This document shows, one piece after another, positions 53,195-64,000 of a stretch of 64,000 nucleotides of DNA. Source of the stretch: Adiantum capillus-veneris (Eukaryota > Streptophyta > Polypodiopsida > Polypodiales > Pteridaceae); the NCBI GenBank assembly GCA_014529385.2, contig CM043960.1, positions 32,349,396 to 32,413,395 on the forward strand, in the 5' to 3' direction. How positions within the stretch are numbered: position 1 is the stretch's first letter; each line of letters opens with the position of its first letter. Made by a program: the position numbers and the translations under genes. The notes under the pieces are model-generated. The model was not told the DNA's origin and ran no database searches. It was given only the letters and a program-made list of their open reading frames with translations.

Positions 53195-55312
53195 TCAGTC
53201 CGCCAAGTCTGATATACTCCCCACAATCTCTCCAGGACTGCAGATACTTGAAAACATGTTGGACATGAGCACATAAGCCGCCGTATCCTCGGGATACACT
53301 CTGCTTGCATGAAGGAATGCAAGCTTTCCCAACTCGTAATGGCCATGAGTGCAACACGCACACATCAAGCATGACCACATTGCCGCAACATCTAGGAATC
53401 TGATTCTTCTCACAATGTTCTCTACTTTTGAAAACACTCCTGCACGCCCAAGAAGGTCAACCATACAGACATAATGAGCGGGCTTGGCGTGCAAATGATA
53501 GTGCGCACTCATGAATTCAAAATACTCGGCACCAACATCGACCAGCCCAGCATGACTACAAGCTGAAAGAACTGTGGCGAAGGTGACTTCATCAGGGTAG
53601 AAGCCTGCAAGTATCCATTCCTTGAATGCCTGCGCTGTAGTGAAAAAGTTGCCTTCTCTTGCATATCCTGTGATACATGCATTTAGGATCACAACATCGG
53701 GGTGAGCAAGAGCGCCAAAAACCATCCCAAACTCCTTTGTACTGGCAGAGCTGCCATATGCATGAAGAACAGACCATATTAGATGCACGTTGGCATCGGA
53801 CCCCATGCAAATGATATAGAAATGCATCTGAGTGCAAATGTCTACACTCCCTACTTCACAGCATGCTTGCAAGACACAAGCACAAAACGCATCGTCCACG
53901 CCAATATCCTGCTCGAGCATCTGGCTGTATAAAAGGAGAGCTTTACCTGCTTCCCCTTGCTCTGTATATGCCGACAACAATGCATTCCATGTTATGAGAT
54001 TGCGACCGGGTAATGTTGTGAAAATGTCTTCTGCCTCTGATATAAGCCCACACTTTCCATACGCACTCAAAAGGGTGGTTCCCACAAACACATCTGCAGT
54101 AAAGCCATTTCGGTGAACGTCTGTGTGTAAGGCGCGGACGATTCTTTGAGCCATTAACAAACAATCCCCGAACTTCACTGCCTCCCTATCTTCCCTTTCT
54201 ACCAAGATGCCACACGCTTGAAGGGTAAATACGTAGGTTTGACAATCCGGATTCAAGCCCTGGTCTAGCATTCTGACGTACAATTTCAAAGCTTCTTCAA
54301 TTTGGTCATTTTCAATACAAGCAGATATCAATGAATTCCATGTAGGGATAGTAGGATGTTTTAAGTGCTTGAAAGTGTGCTGTGCCTTGGAAAGGGCACC
54401 AGACTTGCCATACAAATTCACAAGGGTGGTCACAACGAAGGGATCCGATGCTAAGCCCTGCTTGTGAGCATCCGCATGTAATGCCATGCCAATTTCAAGG
54501 GGTGCCTTTCTACTTTCATCCTGCCTATCAGGGATAAGCCCACATGCTTGGATGGCAGTCACAAAGGCTGCTTGATTTGGATTCACTCCTTCCTCGATCA
54601 TTTGCCTATATGAAAGCAAGGCTTCGAAACCTAAACCATGATCAACAAAAGCAGAAGCCATGGCAGTCCATGACACGGTATTATGCTCTGTCACATCCCT
54701 AAAAGCTGCCCGAGCATCATCGACTGTGCCGCATTTTCCATACATGCACACAAGGGCAGAGCATACAAACAGATCTGCAACGAGTCCCCTCCAGCGAGCT
54801 TGGGCATGTAAAAGCTTACCATATTCAAGGTCTGGCACACAGCCACATGCTTTGAAGAGTGCAACAAAGGTGTAAGAATCAGGATCAACATTATCTTTGA
54901 TCATGTGCTGATATAAGCAGAGGGCATCAGCGGCACGGGCAGTGTCATCAGCAAGGCTGGAGATGATGGCAGTCCAAGCAAAAACTGTTCGGTGAGGCAA
55001 TGTGTGGAGAATGAAGAGGGCATCATCAGTGGCGCCGCAGCGGGCAAGGGTGAGTACCAAATGTTCGCCGACTGAGGAGGAGAGATCCACAGTGCAGCTT
55101 TCAAAGTGGCGTTGCAGACGCCTAGCGACTGGCAGAGCCTTCCTCTTGGCGCACGCTTTGAGGAGGCACATGTAGGAAGATTCAGAGGATGAAGGCGAAT
55201 TTTCGATGAGCGACATGGCTCTGTCGAGCTCTCCTGTGGCGCACACGTACTGAAGCTCGCCATGGAAGCTCTGGAGTAGACTATTCCCACCTCTGCATCT
55301 CAGCAACTGCAT
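53195..55312 (-). CDS. PLS-class pentatricopeptide repeat protein, 705 aa
   Basis: One uninterrupted exon from ATG 55312. The L motifs are clear (YTFVALFKACG at 147-157, FVTAIQACG at 250-258, YVFTLQACG at 360-368, VTFATVLSACSHAG at 576-589). S/P motifs alternate with them (FVCSALVCMYGKCG 182-195, NTVSWTAMASAFVDHG 211-226, FVVTTLVNLYGKSG 292-305, TIPTWNSLISACIEND 321-336, FVGTTLLSAYGKCG 409-422, LITWNALLSAYTEQG 439-453). The C-terminus has YVCMVDLLGRAG (614-625) and a weak E1-like segment (ELGKLA...YVLMSNMFSS), then stops with no E+ or DYW domain. PLS proteins bind organellar RNA; without DYW it would need a partner for C-to-U editing. A long insert (LIPDRQDESRKAPLEIG, 259-275) lies in one L motif. 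The N-terminus is not a clear transit peptide. Confidence 0.92.
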   Translation of the reverse strand: MQLLRCRGGNSLLQSFHGELQYVCATGELDRAMSLIENSPSSSESSYMCLLKACAKRKALPVARRLQRHFESCTVDLSSSVGEHLVLTLARCGATDDALFILHTLPHRTVFAWTAIISSLADDTARAADALCLYQHMIKDNVDPDSYTFVALFKACGCVPDLEYGKLLHAQARWRGLVADLFVCSALVCMYGKCGTVDDARAAFRDVTEHNTVSWTAMASAFVDHGLGFEALLSYRQMIEEGVNPNQAAFVTAIQACGLIPDRQDESRKAPLEIGMALHADAHKQGLASDPFVVTTLVNLYGKSGALSKAQHTFKHLKHPTIPTWNSLISACIENDQIEEALKLYVRMLDQGLNPDCQTYVFTLQACGILVEREDREAVKFGDCLLMAQRIVRALHTDVHRNGFTADVFVGTTLLSAYGKCGLISEAEDIFTTLPGRNLITWNALLSAYTEQGEAGKALLLYSQMLEQDIGVDDAFCACVLQACCEVGSVDICTQMHFYIICMGSDANVHLIWSVLHAYGSSASTKEFGMVFGALAHPDVVILNACITGYAREGNFFTTAQAFKEWILAGFYPDEVTFATVLSACSHAGLVDVGAEYFEFMSAHYHLHAKPAHYVCMVDLLGRAGVFSKVENIVRRIRFLDVAAMWSCLMCACCTHGHYELGKLAFLHASRVYPEDTAAYVLMSNMFSSICSPGEIVGSISDLAD

Positions 55313-55759
55313 AAAATCTTCATCTATTTTACTACCCTTCTAAGGCCTAATTGCTTTCTAATTGCATGCTTCTCTCTCATATGGTAACTCTCATTTTATA
55401 TTCATTTCTACATGAGATTTATGTCATGTTGATTACCAGTTGCGAGCAACACCTACCTCGGGGTAATTTCTAGCATAATGTTTAATTCTTCGACACTTGT
55501 AATAGGCATTGGAAAACGAGGCAAAAGGCAGTGAAGTCTGCCATATTGAGATCCAAGTATTTGGGTATGGGCTTGCTCATGTCCCACAGTATACATACTT
55601 TAACATCCAAGCCTGGTCTCACACACTGCAGCTTGGGAATAAACAACACCTGGCCCATAACACAAGGCCCCGGAGCCAAAGAGTTAGGTTCTCAAGTGTA
55701 ACACACACTGGGCAAAAATTCAGAAACTTTTCATTCGGGCAAAATTAAGGTGTCCAAGG

Positions 55760-56321
55760 CATTGCGTACGCAAAGTATGAAGCTCCCCAGATACCCCCCT
55801 TTGATAACAAGGTCCTACGCACCGTGTGGACACTTAGCCACATAAAAGCCTTTGCCAACCGCAATGAAGTGGCAGATGGCGTTTCTGATGTTCGTAGCCT
55901 CTGCCCCCCAATTCCACAATCCTTGGACAGACATCCGCCGGCTCATAAAGTATATGACCACCGAGTGGGAGCAACATGTCTCTAGGCCCTACAATGCAAG
56001 CTCATGATTGAAGTTAGCCTGCATCACGAAGCCATCTTCAACCTTGCTCTGATGGAACAAATTCACTCTGTGCAGAATCTTTGTTGTAAGGATTCAGCCT
56101 CCAAAGGATGACTGCTTCATAATCTTCTCATGCCCGAAGGCGTTGGTCACAGATTCATTCATCCTTTTCCTACCTTCCGTTGCAAACACGAAGTCCATGT
56201 ATAAAGGCTTGCCCCTGTCGTGCGGATTCGGTTCGTCCCTCGAGGAGCTGCCTCCGCTGTCTAGATTCATTCCCAAACTGACAAGAGCCAGTAAAACTCC
56301 CCGCTTAAAGCAAGACCCCAA
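55760..56321 (-). pseudogene. Possible decayed coding segment, unrecognised
   Basis: One minus-strand frame runs nearly 190 codons with only three stops. It contains GKPLYMDFVFATEGRKRMNE, VTNAFGHEKIMKQSSFGG, then FVMQANFNHELAL and VVIYFMSRRMSVQGLWNWG, AVGKGFYVAKCPHG. The composition is protein-like, but I recognise no family. It lies just upstream of the PPR gene on the same strand. Confidence 0.25.
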
Positions 56322-56640
56322 AGAGGTAAAAGAAAAAAAAAACGCTTAATAAGTCTCCTATGAATGCCAACACGTTTATTATGTCCACTAAGGTCCTAAG
56401 CCCGCTTAGGATCAAGCAAGCAGAGGAGGGTAGATCGAGATCTAGGATCCTCAAGCAAGAGAACCTAGAGCAGCTCTCGCGGCCCCCGCGAGCTCAATTT
56501 GCAAGATTGCAAGTTGCCGGACCACCGAATCTCTGCCTCCCCAAGAAGAACCTCAAACCGGCGTCTCAGAGCACCTAAGCAAGTTCGTGCAACACATGCC
56601 CGACCTCCGATCAACCCTCACAACCCAATGTGACCTAAGA

Positions 56641-56945
56641 CCTGAGCGCGACCCCAGAACCCTTGCGCCTCAGAACCCTACGCTATCGTGACCTCGACCT
56701 TGCATTGTCAAGTGAAAATGTATTTTTTTTTGTAGCAAATCGCACACATCCCGTGCGAATTGATACAAACGTCCTTATAAGCACACAGGGGTGCTTGGCC
56801 GCCTTTGAACCCATGACCCAAGTCACAGAAGAACAAAGACTCAACCAACCAACCTTAGACCTTAGCGCGACCTCAAAACCCCTACACCTTAGAACCCTAC
56901 GCCATCGTGATCTCGACCTTGCATTGTCAAGTGGAAATCTTTTTT
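56641..56945 (+). repeat. Direct duplication of a ~75-bp block, about 225 bp apart
   Basis: GAGCGCGACCCCAGAACCC...AGAACCCTACGCTATCGTGA, CCTCGACCTTGCATTGTCAA at 56643 recurs at 56861 with few changes. The intervening sequence is unique. Non-coding. Confidence 0.75.
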
Positions 56946-57420
56946 GGCCTACATAAGGGGAGGGCAAAGTTAATGGATCAAAAGCTTAGCAAACTGTTCA
57001 AACTCTTGGGATCATTCTGGACCATTGGAATAAGCTTGTTGAATAGAGCTACACTAGTATGTGACCCCGCGCGTTGCTGCGGTCATAAATTTTTTGAAAT
57101 AAGAGTCGTAAAATTGTGGGTTCTCCAAGGGCTTTGTGGTTCTAAAAGCAAAGGCAAGGCCCCATGGCCTATGTGTCCCTAGCATCGTGGATTAGTAACA
57201 ACTATAGAAACCGACTTTAGGGCATGGTCACACGAGGCTCAGTTATAAGTAAGTTGGGTGGATAATTGAGCCTCTTGAGTGAAGCATCTCAGTTCTACTA
57301 TGCCAAGGCTCTTGTAAGTATGCCAAAATTGGCATAGTTGCAAAGGCCTATTGTTCGTACCTTTTTTATTGTTGCTTTTTTTAAGCTTGCGCATGTTGAC
57401 GACGTTGTCTGCACATCTTT

Positions 57421-57444
57421 GAGAGAGAGAGAGAGAGAGAGAGA
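57421..57444. repeat. (GA)n microsatellite
   Basis: Twelve GA units. The flanks 56950-57770 contain no supported gene. Confidence 0.9.
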
Positions 57445-57769
57445 GCCGATTATACAGCCATGGTAGCTGCAACACATGCAGAGCACCCGTTTTGTCGCGA
57501 GGTGCATCCAAGGCCAACTAACGGCTCATGGTTGGATCTCAACCGCCAAGTGGTAAACTTTGGCTCACTCTATTTGTGCGACCATGTAGTAGGCTTAGTT
57601 ATCAGTGAATTTCTCAAAATAATGCATAGTAGGTACAAATATCAAATATTGATAACTGTGCCTCGCGTGACCACCACCTTAAAGGTGTGGCTTGCTCTAG
57701 GTAATATTGCTTATATAGTGTGTACAATGAGGTTGGACCAGCCATGGAGTGTATTGTATGTTGACCGCA

Positions 57770-57773
<4 letters not shown>

Positions 57774-57855
<82 letters not shown>

Positions 57856-57930
57856 CAAATAACAGATTATGAGAGTTTAAATCTCTATGAGAGAAAGAAT
57901 AGCAAATGCCAAATTATGAACATTAGTTTA

Positions 57931-58005
<75 letters not shown>

Positions 58006-58153
58006 GAAATAACATATTATGAGAGTTTAAATCTCTATGAGAGAAAGAATAGAAAATAACAAATTATGAACATTAGTTAAAATCTCTTTGAGAGAGAGAG
58101 AATAGAAATGACAAATAATGAGCATTAGTTTAAATCTCTTTGAGAGAGACAAT

Positions 58154-58160
<7 letters not shown>
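57774..58160. repeat. Tandem ~180-bp unit built on (TG)n(AG)n tracts
   Basis: A (TG)n(AG)n tract (57774-57852) is followed by AAATAACAGATTATGAGAG, TTTAAATCTCTATGAGAGAA. A second (TG)n(AG)n tract (57938-58003) is followed by the same sequence with few changes. Shorter ~60-bp echoes of TTTAAATCTCTTTGAGAGAG continue to 58160. Confidence 0.85.
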
Positions 58161-58237
<77 letters not shown>

Positions 58238-58242
58238 ACACA
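58158..58242. repeat. (CT)n(CA)n compound microsatellite
   Basis: CT repeats run directly into CA repeats with a few CG interruptions. Confidence 0.95.
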
Positions 58243-59835
58243 CCCAAAAGTGTTGCAATGATTGCTTCAATGTGAGCACCGTGTTTGGCATGGGCGGTCA
58301 CCACGTTTTTGATAAAGGGGCCATGTTTTGGTATCCAAGTAAGCTTTTGATGGTGTGTATCATATCAATGCCAAGGGGCTAATGCATGCTATTTCCCTAT
58401 GCTCTCTCTCACTTTACACCATTGCAATAAGTTCAATGCAATGGGTAATGCAAAAAAAGAAAAACATGTCTTAGTATTTTTATAAGAACCACTATGAAAC
58501 TTGTCAACTATGTTGTTTAATAGTAAATAAAGAAGATGTGCAAGAGAAAATGGTATTTTTAGAGGGTTGCATGCTCTTACTATATTCTCAATATCTATGA
58601 ATAGCATAATGTTTTATATGAATCATATCTCAATGGTAGAGTTTAGTGTTTTACTCTTTTTTAAGCATGCAATAAGTCACAACCTATGATCCTTCGTGAA
58701 ACATCTAGATCCCAGATTCTCTCCAGCTTATTTGATTCATGCATGTTATTGCAATGCCAAGAATATTCTAAACCTTCTTCACACTATGTACATCTTGATC
58801 TCAATATAGTAGCTTTGATAAGCAACGAACACAAACTTTATCAGTTTGCCACCATTTCTCCTTTGTGAATTTGTCTTTGTTGCCACCATCCATTTGATGG
58901 ATTGTACTCAATCTTTATGGCTATATAGACATGCACATCCACACTTCTCTAATTAAGTTCATTTTGATTATAAATTAAACTATCGCAAACCTAATTTGCT
59001 ATATGTTTTTCCTCTTATGCCTGCATCAAAATGCATTGGCCTCACTATTGGCTTGAATATGTCACCATGTCTCACATGGACCCCTCACATATTGGCATAA
59101 CCGGTAGTGACATGCTTCTTATTCTTTCACATTTTGACATAGTGCCATATGAGGTATCTTTTTGGTTAGCTCCCTACCTTACCTAATCCCCTATCCCTTT
59201 TACTCAGTTCCCTTTTATACATACACGAACTTACTATTATCTTTGAGTTATCTTCCCCTTTCTTGAGAAAGTACCTACGTGTAGCACCAAATTTGGTTTT
59301 TCACTTACATATTGAGCTCATAGTCCTTAGTTTGTAAACAATTCCAAGTTCTTCAAAAGACACCTCACATCCCAACAGAGTCTAAACTCGCCTTTCATTA
59401 CATGAGTTTTTTCTTTTAGGGCTTTCTATACCAACAGAGCCTGATCTTTCTATCGTGGCAACACATAGACACTTGCCTATCTTGCTTCCACTTCTAAGCA
59501 GATGTCTATTTTCTTGGAAAGGTAGCATAAATGGTTTAATTTTTCCTTGCGAACTAAGTAGTTTCCATAATATTTCTATATTTCAAAACCTTGAGCTTAT
59601 GCATTCCAATGGAAGATATGTTGCGAGTGTGTAGAAAGGACCTCCTCCGCTCCTAACGTCCATCGCGTAGCTGAGCAAGGTGCAAGAAAGAGCAGCCACC
59701 GATGACACCACTTGTGTGGCAGGAAGCTGAGAAATGAAAGGTTGAAAGCATAGTCGCAAGGCCAACCTCTTCGCATGCAGAGTAGAAGCGCTGAAAGGAA
59801 ACTAACACAGCTGCCATGGGGACTGGATGCAAGTG
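58243..59835. other. No gene seen
   Basis: AT-rich sequence without a supported ORF, repeat or element. Confidence 0.45.
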
Positions 59836-59836
59836 C

Positions 59837-59837
<1 letters not shown>

Positions 59838-59896
<59 letters not shown>
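59838..59896. repeat. (CT)n(CA)n compound microsatellite
   Basis: CT tract then CA tract. Confidence 0.95.
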
Positions 59897-59899
<3 letters not shown>

Positions 59900-60099
59900 A
59901 GTTGTGGCCACCGAGTTGGGACCAGGAGCCCTAGACTTGTGGCAATGTAGTTGTAGCTTCTTTGGCAAGTCAATTTGCCAACCTCATGCTCTCTAACCAA
60001 TAGTGGCATGGGGATAGCGGAGACATCCATCTCGATTGTCAATGCCTGTGAGGTTCTATATTCCTGAAAAAAGTGGTGCTTCACCCACGCGTGCACGTG

Positions 60100-60100
<1 letters not shown>

Positions 60101-60143
<43 letters not shown>

Positions 60144-60319
60144 TTCTGATGCGTGGAAGTGCTTAGTGCTCGAGAATTTCTCAGCTCGATAAAGAAGTAG
60201 TATAGATATATAAGTATTAAATTTGAGAGTTGGAGTTTCTTTATGGCTTTAGAGTAGCACTTTAAGTGACACATGGATGACTCTAGGACTCATCTCTCTC
60301 TCTCTCTCTCTCTCTCTCT
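60101..60319. repeat. (GA)n and (CT)n tracts
   Basis: GA tract at 60101-60140 and CT tract at 60292-60319, about 150 bp apart in opposite sense. Confidence 0.9.
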
Positions 60320-60527
60320 AAAAGACACACATACTAGTGCCCCATGCAAGGGTGTAGCAGCTTTTCAATAGGTGTGCTCGGGGTGGTGAGAGAGTGATCA
60401 TGGATGTACTGGGTATTCAACTTTTCTACGTCTATCATGCTCTTCTATTTTGGGACTATTTGAGATTCCCAATGTTTTCAATAAGCCAGGTTTAGTGTAT
60501 TTTTGTCATTAAAATTACAAACTTGGC

Positions 60528-60625
60528 TAGATTTCAAGCTTGCCAATGAAGAAAATTGACAAAATTTTGCAAGTTTTAGTGTCAATACGATATTCTTCAA
60601 ATTTCAACCTAAAATTCAAAAGCTT
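60528..60625 (+). repeat. Dispersed short repeat S, copy 3
   Basis: GGCTAGATTTCAAGCTTGCC, AGTTTTAGTGTCAATACGAT and TTCAAATTTCAACCTAAAA align with 3784-3880. A further, worn copy lies inverted at 62480-62575 (TTTGAAATCTAGCCAAGATT). Confidence 0.55.
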
Positions 60626-60707
60626 GTTTTGTTGTGCAATTTTTTATTTTAAGATTTCTTCGATTAAAAAAAATATTTTTGGCAGGCCCTATTCGAGAAA
60701 CGCTCCT

Positions 60708-60717
60708 CCCCCCCCCC

Positions 60718-60782
<65 letters not shown>
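60708..60782. repeat. C-run and (CT)n microsatellite
   Basis: About ten C, then about 30 CT units. Confidence 0.95.
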
Positions 60783-60785
<3 letters not shown>

Positions 60786-60850
60786 ACACTCATATTGTCC
60801 CACATAAAGTGTAGGTAGCACCAATCGACTCTGAGATCATTCGACTCTAA

Positions 60851-61028
60851 CCCTTTGTGCAAAGCTACAACATGCAATGTGCACATTCTCGGGGCTAGAA
60901 GAAAAATTATACATAAAGGTGCCGAGTGAGATATTTTAGCCCTTTGTGCAAAGCTACAACATGCAATGTGCACATTCTCGGGGCTGGAAGGAAAATTATA
61001 CATAAAGGTGCCGAGTGAGAGATTTTAG
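60851..61028 (+). repeat. Tandem duplication, 89-bp unit, two copies
   Basis: CCCTTTGTGCAAAGCTACAA starts at 60851 and at 60940. The two units differ at only a few positions, so the duplication is recent. Confidence 0.93.
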
Positions 61029-61752
61029 CTCAACATTATACAATGCTTGAAATCTTTGAAAGTTCTACATTTTTGGAAGTTCAAGTATAAATTTCAAGGC
61101 TAGAAAGGGAAAGGGAATTCTCTATGCTCTGCACAATCTAGCCCAGGCATATCCCAATGGGATCGACATTGGGGGTCATTTGGACCGTCGAATTTAGATT
61201 TTCAAGAAAATTTAGGGCGAAAAAGTAATTTCGGGCGAAAAAGTAATTTCGGGCCATCAAGTAAATTTGAGCTCGTCAAGATTGTCTTGCACCTTGCACA
61301 TCAAAGCCACGATCTACCATATTCAAGGCATGGGATCTAACCATTATGCTCACATGCTTTCACTGAAGATCATGTTACTCCTATGTATTACATTGTAAGT
61401 GCAGACTGATTTGTAAATTTGGGTACCGATTGCATGGTCTACAATGCATGTGTGTCATGATATGTCACCTCCACCTTGATCCCATTTAACCACGCCCATG
61501 CCATATAGTGCTCAAAGTTCTTTAGGGCCTTCAAAATGCAAAGTAGAGCTACAAACAAAAGAAATCGCCCTTCAAAATTGAAGGCTTGAGTAAAACTCCA
61601 TGGCCTTGCTAAAGAGTTTAATCAATATAAATATACACGAGTATGTGACCTGCGCATTGCTACGGCAAAAAAAAAAAACATGGTCTTTATTCTTATAAAA
61701 CTAACTTCCACTTGAAAGCACACAGCAGCTGCAACTCTCTCCCCCCACCCCC

Positions 61753-61811
<59 letters not shown>
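61753..61811. repeat. (CT)n(CA)n compound microsatellite
   Basis: CT tract running into CA tract. Followed by the flank block also found after the microsatellite at 62629. Confidence 0.95.
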
Positions 61812-61812
<1 letters not shown>

Positions 61813-61900
61813 AACAACAATGATGAAGTTGGGCTGCATGTAAAGCTGACATGTGTATAGTGCTACATTTTCATCAGGCAGGCTACGTGATCACATGCAA
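61812..61900 (+). repeat. Microsatellite-linked block T, copy 1
   Basis: CAATGATGAAGTTGGGCTGC...TTTTCATCAGGCAGGCTACG, TGATCAC. A longer version follows the next microsatellite at 62757-62896 (CAATGATGAAGGTGGGCTAC...TTTTCATCAGGCAAGCTACA, CGATCAC), with about 50 bp extra in the middle. Confidence 0.75.
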
Positions 61901-62028
61901 CAACCCATTTTTGTAATCTAGTCCAAGGACGACGAATGAAGGAGGGGTCTGTCGGCCTTGAAAGTTTTAGTTTCTTTGATGGAACTTAGCGTCATACCGT
62001 GTTTCCAAAGGCTCGAGAGCTTGATGTG

Positions 62029-62382
<354 letters not shown>

Positions 62383-62626
62383 AGGCTCACACCTCTCTCA
62401 TGCAATAACAGATGTGTGAAGAGGCTTCTCTCTCTCTCTCTCTAGGGCAGTACACTTAAAACTCTTCCAGTTTTTAGGTCATAATTTTAAGTATGGTGGT
62501 ATTTACTCTAAAATTTGTAGTATTTGTTGGTTTACTTCAGAGTAGATTTGAAATCTAGCCAAGATTTTGCACACACTACTTGCAGCTCTCTCTCTTCTGT
62601 CTGTAACCCTGTCTCCCTCCCTCTTT

Positions 62627-62756
<130 letters not shown>

Positions 62757-62896
62757 AATGATGAAGGTGGGCTACATGCGAAGCTAGCATGTGGAACACG
62801 ATACGCTGGGGTGTATTGCGCTAGGTTGTAGGTCATGTTTATAAATGAACATTGAGCAAATCCATGAAATTTTCATCAGGCAAGCTACACGATCAC
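62757..62896 (+). repeat. Microsatellite-linked block T, copy 2
   Basis: Matches 61812-61900 at both ends, with extra sequence between. It also starts immediately after a CA tract. Its last bases overlap the end of the coding segment on the other strand. Confidence 0.7.
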
Positions 62897-63464
62897 GGCA
62901 CTGTCCTCTTCGTGTTGCCTCTCAACCTCATCGATATCATCTACATCCTGCTCCTCTTCATAGCTAGGGATCGAATTGTGTGTGTTTGCACATAGTTGCA
63001 ACCCGGCAAGTTGCCCGTACGCATGTATTTCCATGCCATCAAAGTGTACAACATGTTCATTGTTGGGATTGGCCAAATGGTTCTGCATGGGATTGTTGTG
63101 AAGATCACGCCTCGTATTTCTATGGAGCACACCACCATTCTGCATCTCTTCTTGTCCTGCATCAATGCGAGAGTCACGGTTGTTGGAAGCTGCCTAGTTA
63201 TCCGAGTTTTTGCCATTATTGCAAGGTCTATAGCTATAAGCAACAGATCCACTGTTTTGCAGAAAAGAGCTTCCTCCATTGTAAGCAAGGAAGCACCACT
63301 GATGAGGGTCGTCCCCATCACAAATGTTTGGGAGGCAGTCGGCATTCGGTGCATTGAATGTGGAAAGACCATGTGAGGGGCCCTCGCTGCTCTCAAAGGA
63401 GTCAGAGAGATGATAGGCCGGTAGCTGAGAATAGCCTTCATCGGTTGAAACAGGCAGAGCCGTT
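62885..63464 (-). pseudogene. Broken exon of an unrecognised gene
   Basis: One minus-strand frame of about 190 codons runs from after a GA tract to a TAA/TAG at 62885, with a single internal TAG (63194-63196). It reads TALPVSTDEGYSQLPAYHL, LSTFNAPNADCLPNICDGDD, QWCFLAYNGGSSFLQNSG, then EEMQNGGVLHRNTRRDLHNN, GMEIHAYGQLAGLQLC and an acidic end EEEQDVDDIDEVERQHEED. It is rich in N, S, D and E, like plant regulatory proteins. No family is recognised. The single TAG suggests a recent pseudogene, or an intron boundary near it (ACTAGGCAG reads as a possible acceptor). Confidence 0.35.
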
Positions 63465-63479
63465 GCTGACGCAGAAATG

Positions 63480-63504
<25 letters not shown>
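63480..63504. repeat. (CT)n microsatellite
   Basis: Twelve CT units. Confidence 0.9.
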
Positions 63505-63510
<6 letters not shown>

Positions 63511-63544
63511 TTGTTCCTACGGTGTCTCTTCTTTTCCCACTCTC

Positions 63545-63923
<379 letters not shown>

Positions 63924-64000
63924 GCCCAGACACTAATAGTGATGGGGGCTTTTCACAAGCCAAGCTCCCATACCCCTCTTCTCTCGTCCCCACCCCATGA

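Noticed and set aside
53080-53378. Two ORFs overlapping the PPR 3' end
   Set aside because: Alternate frames of the PPR coding region; they do not continue the E domain convincingly.

Overview
The window looks like a transposon-rich stretch of a large land-plant nuclear genome, most likely a fern or a relative. The reasons are a PLS-type pentatricopeptide repeat (PPR) gene whose L motifs carry the KACG/QACG signature common in fern and lycophyte PPRs, plant Ty1/copia and Ty3/gypsy elements primed by initiator-Met and Asp tRNAs, a plant serine-incorporator (SERINC) exon, split genes in long AT-rich introns, and abundant compound (CT)n(CA)n microsatellites. The fern assignment is an inference. 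I saw no tRNA, rRNA, CRISPR or bacterial-type operon.

Layout. 1-0.9 kb: leader, primer site and LTR of a gypsy element lying mostly outside the window. 1.5-2.2 kb: probable Copia 3' remnant. 4.6-4.9 kb: exon of a SERINC-family membrane protein with a good splice donor. 7.66-9.0 kb: tandem array with a ~210-bp unit. 9.1-9.5 kb: probable 3' terminal exon of an unrecognised gene. 11-43.6 kb: a nest of LTR retrotransposons. 43.6-49.9 kb: a Copia gag split by a dispersed repeat family (R), itself split by a GC-rich island coding a DUF4283/zinc-knuckle protein. 51.2-51.5 kb: a hAT-like MITE with an 8-bp target duplication. 53.2-55.3 kb: an intact 705-aa PPR gene on the minus strand. 57-64 kb: microsatellites and the small repeats attached to them, plus a broken coding segment at 62.9-63.5 kb.

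The nest can be ordered from target-site duplications (TSDs). A very old plus-strand Copia (24710-25136 and 41927-43568) was hit by Copia A (plus strand, ending at 24704) and by Copia E (25142-41921, TSD GCATT). Copia A was hit by a repeat-family R element (16262-18011), by minus-strand Copia B (18095-23847, TSD AAGCA) and, it seems, by minus-strand Copia C, whose LTR ends exactly at 14541. Copia E was then hit in its 3' LTR by a 13.8-kb Athila/Tat-like gypsy element (27963-41786, TSD ATTGT/ATTAT). LTR similarity makes the gypsy element (about 98%, by eye) and Copia B (about 96%) the youngest of these.

The gypsy element is the most unusual object here. It is nearly complete and has four CCHC zinc knuckles in gag, a DGG-type protease, RT-RNase H with an in-frame 62-residue duplication, and an integrase with the full DD35E triad. 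After the integrase it carries a second retropepsin-like domain with a canonical DTGA motif, a tail with four W-x-P-K/R motifs, and a separate small acidic ORF before the 3' LTR. Several stops and frameshifts make this copy defective.
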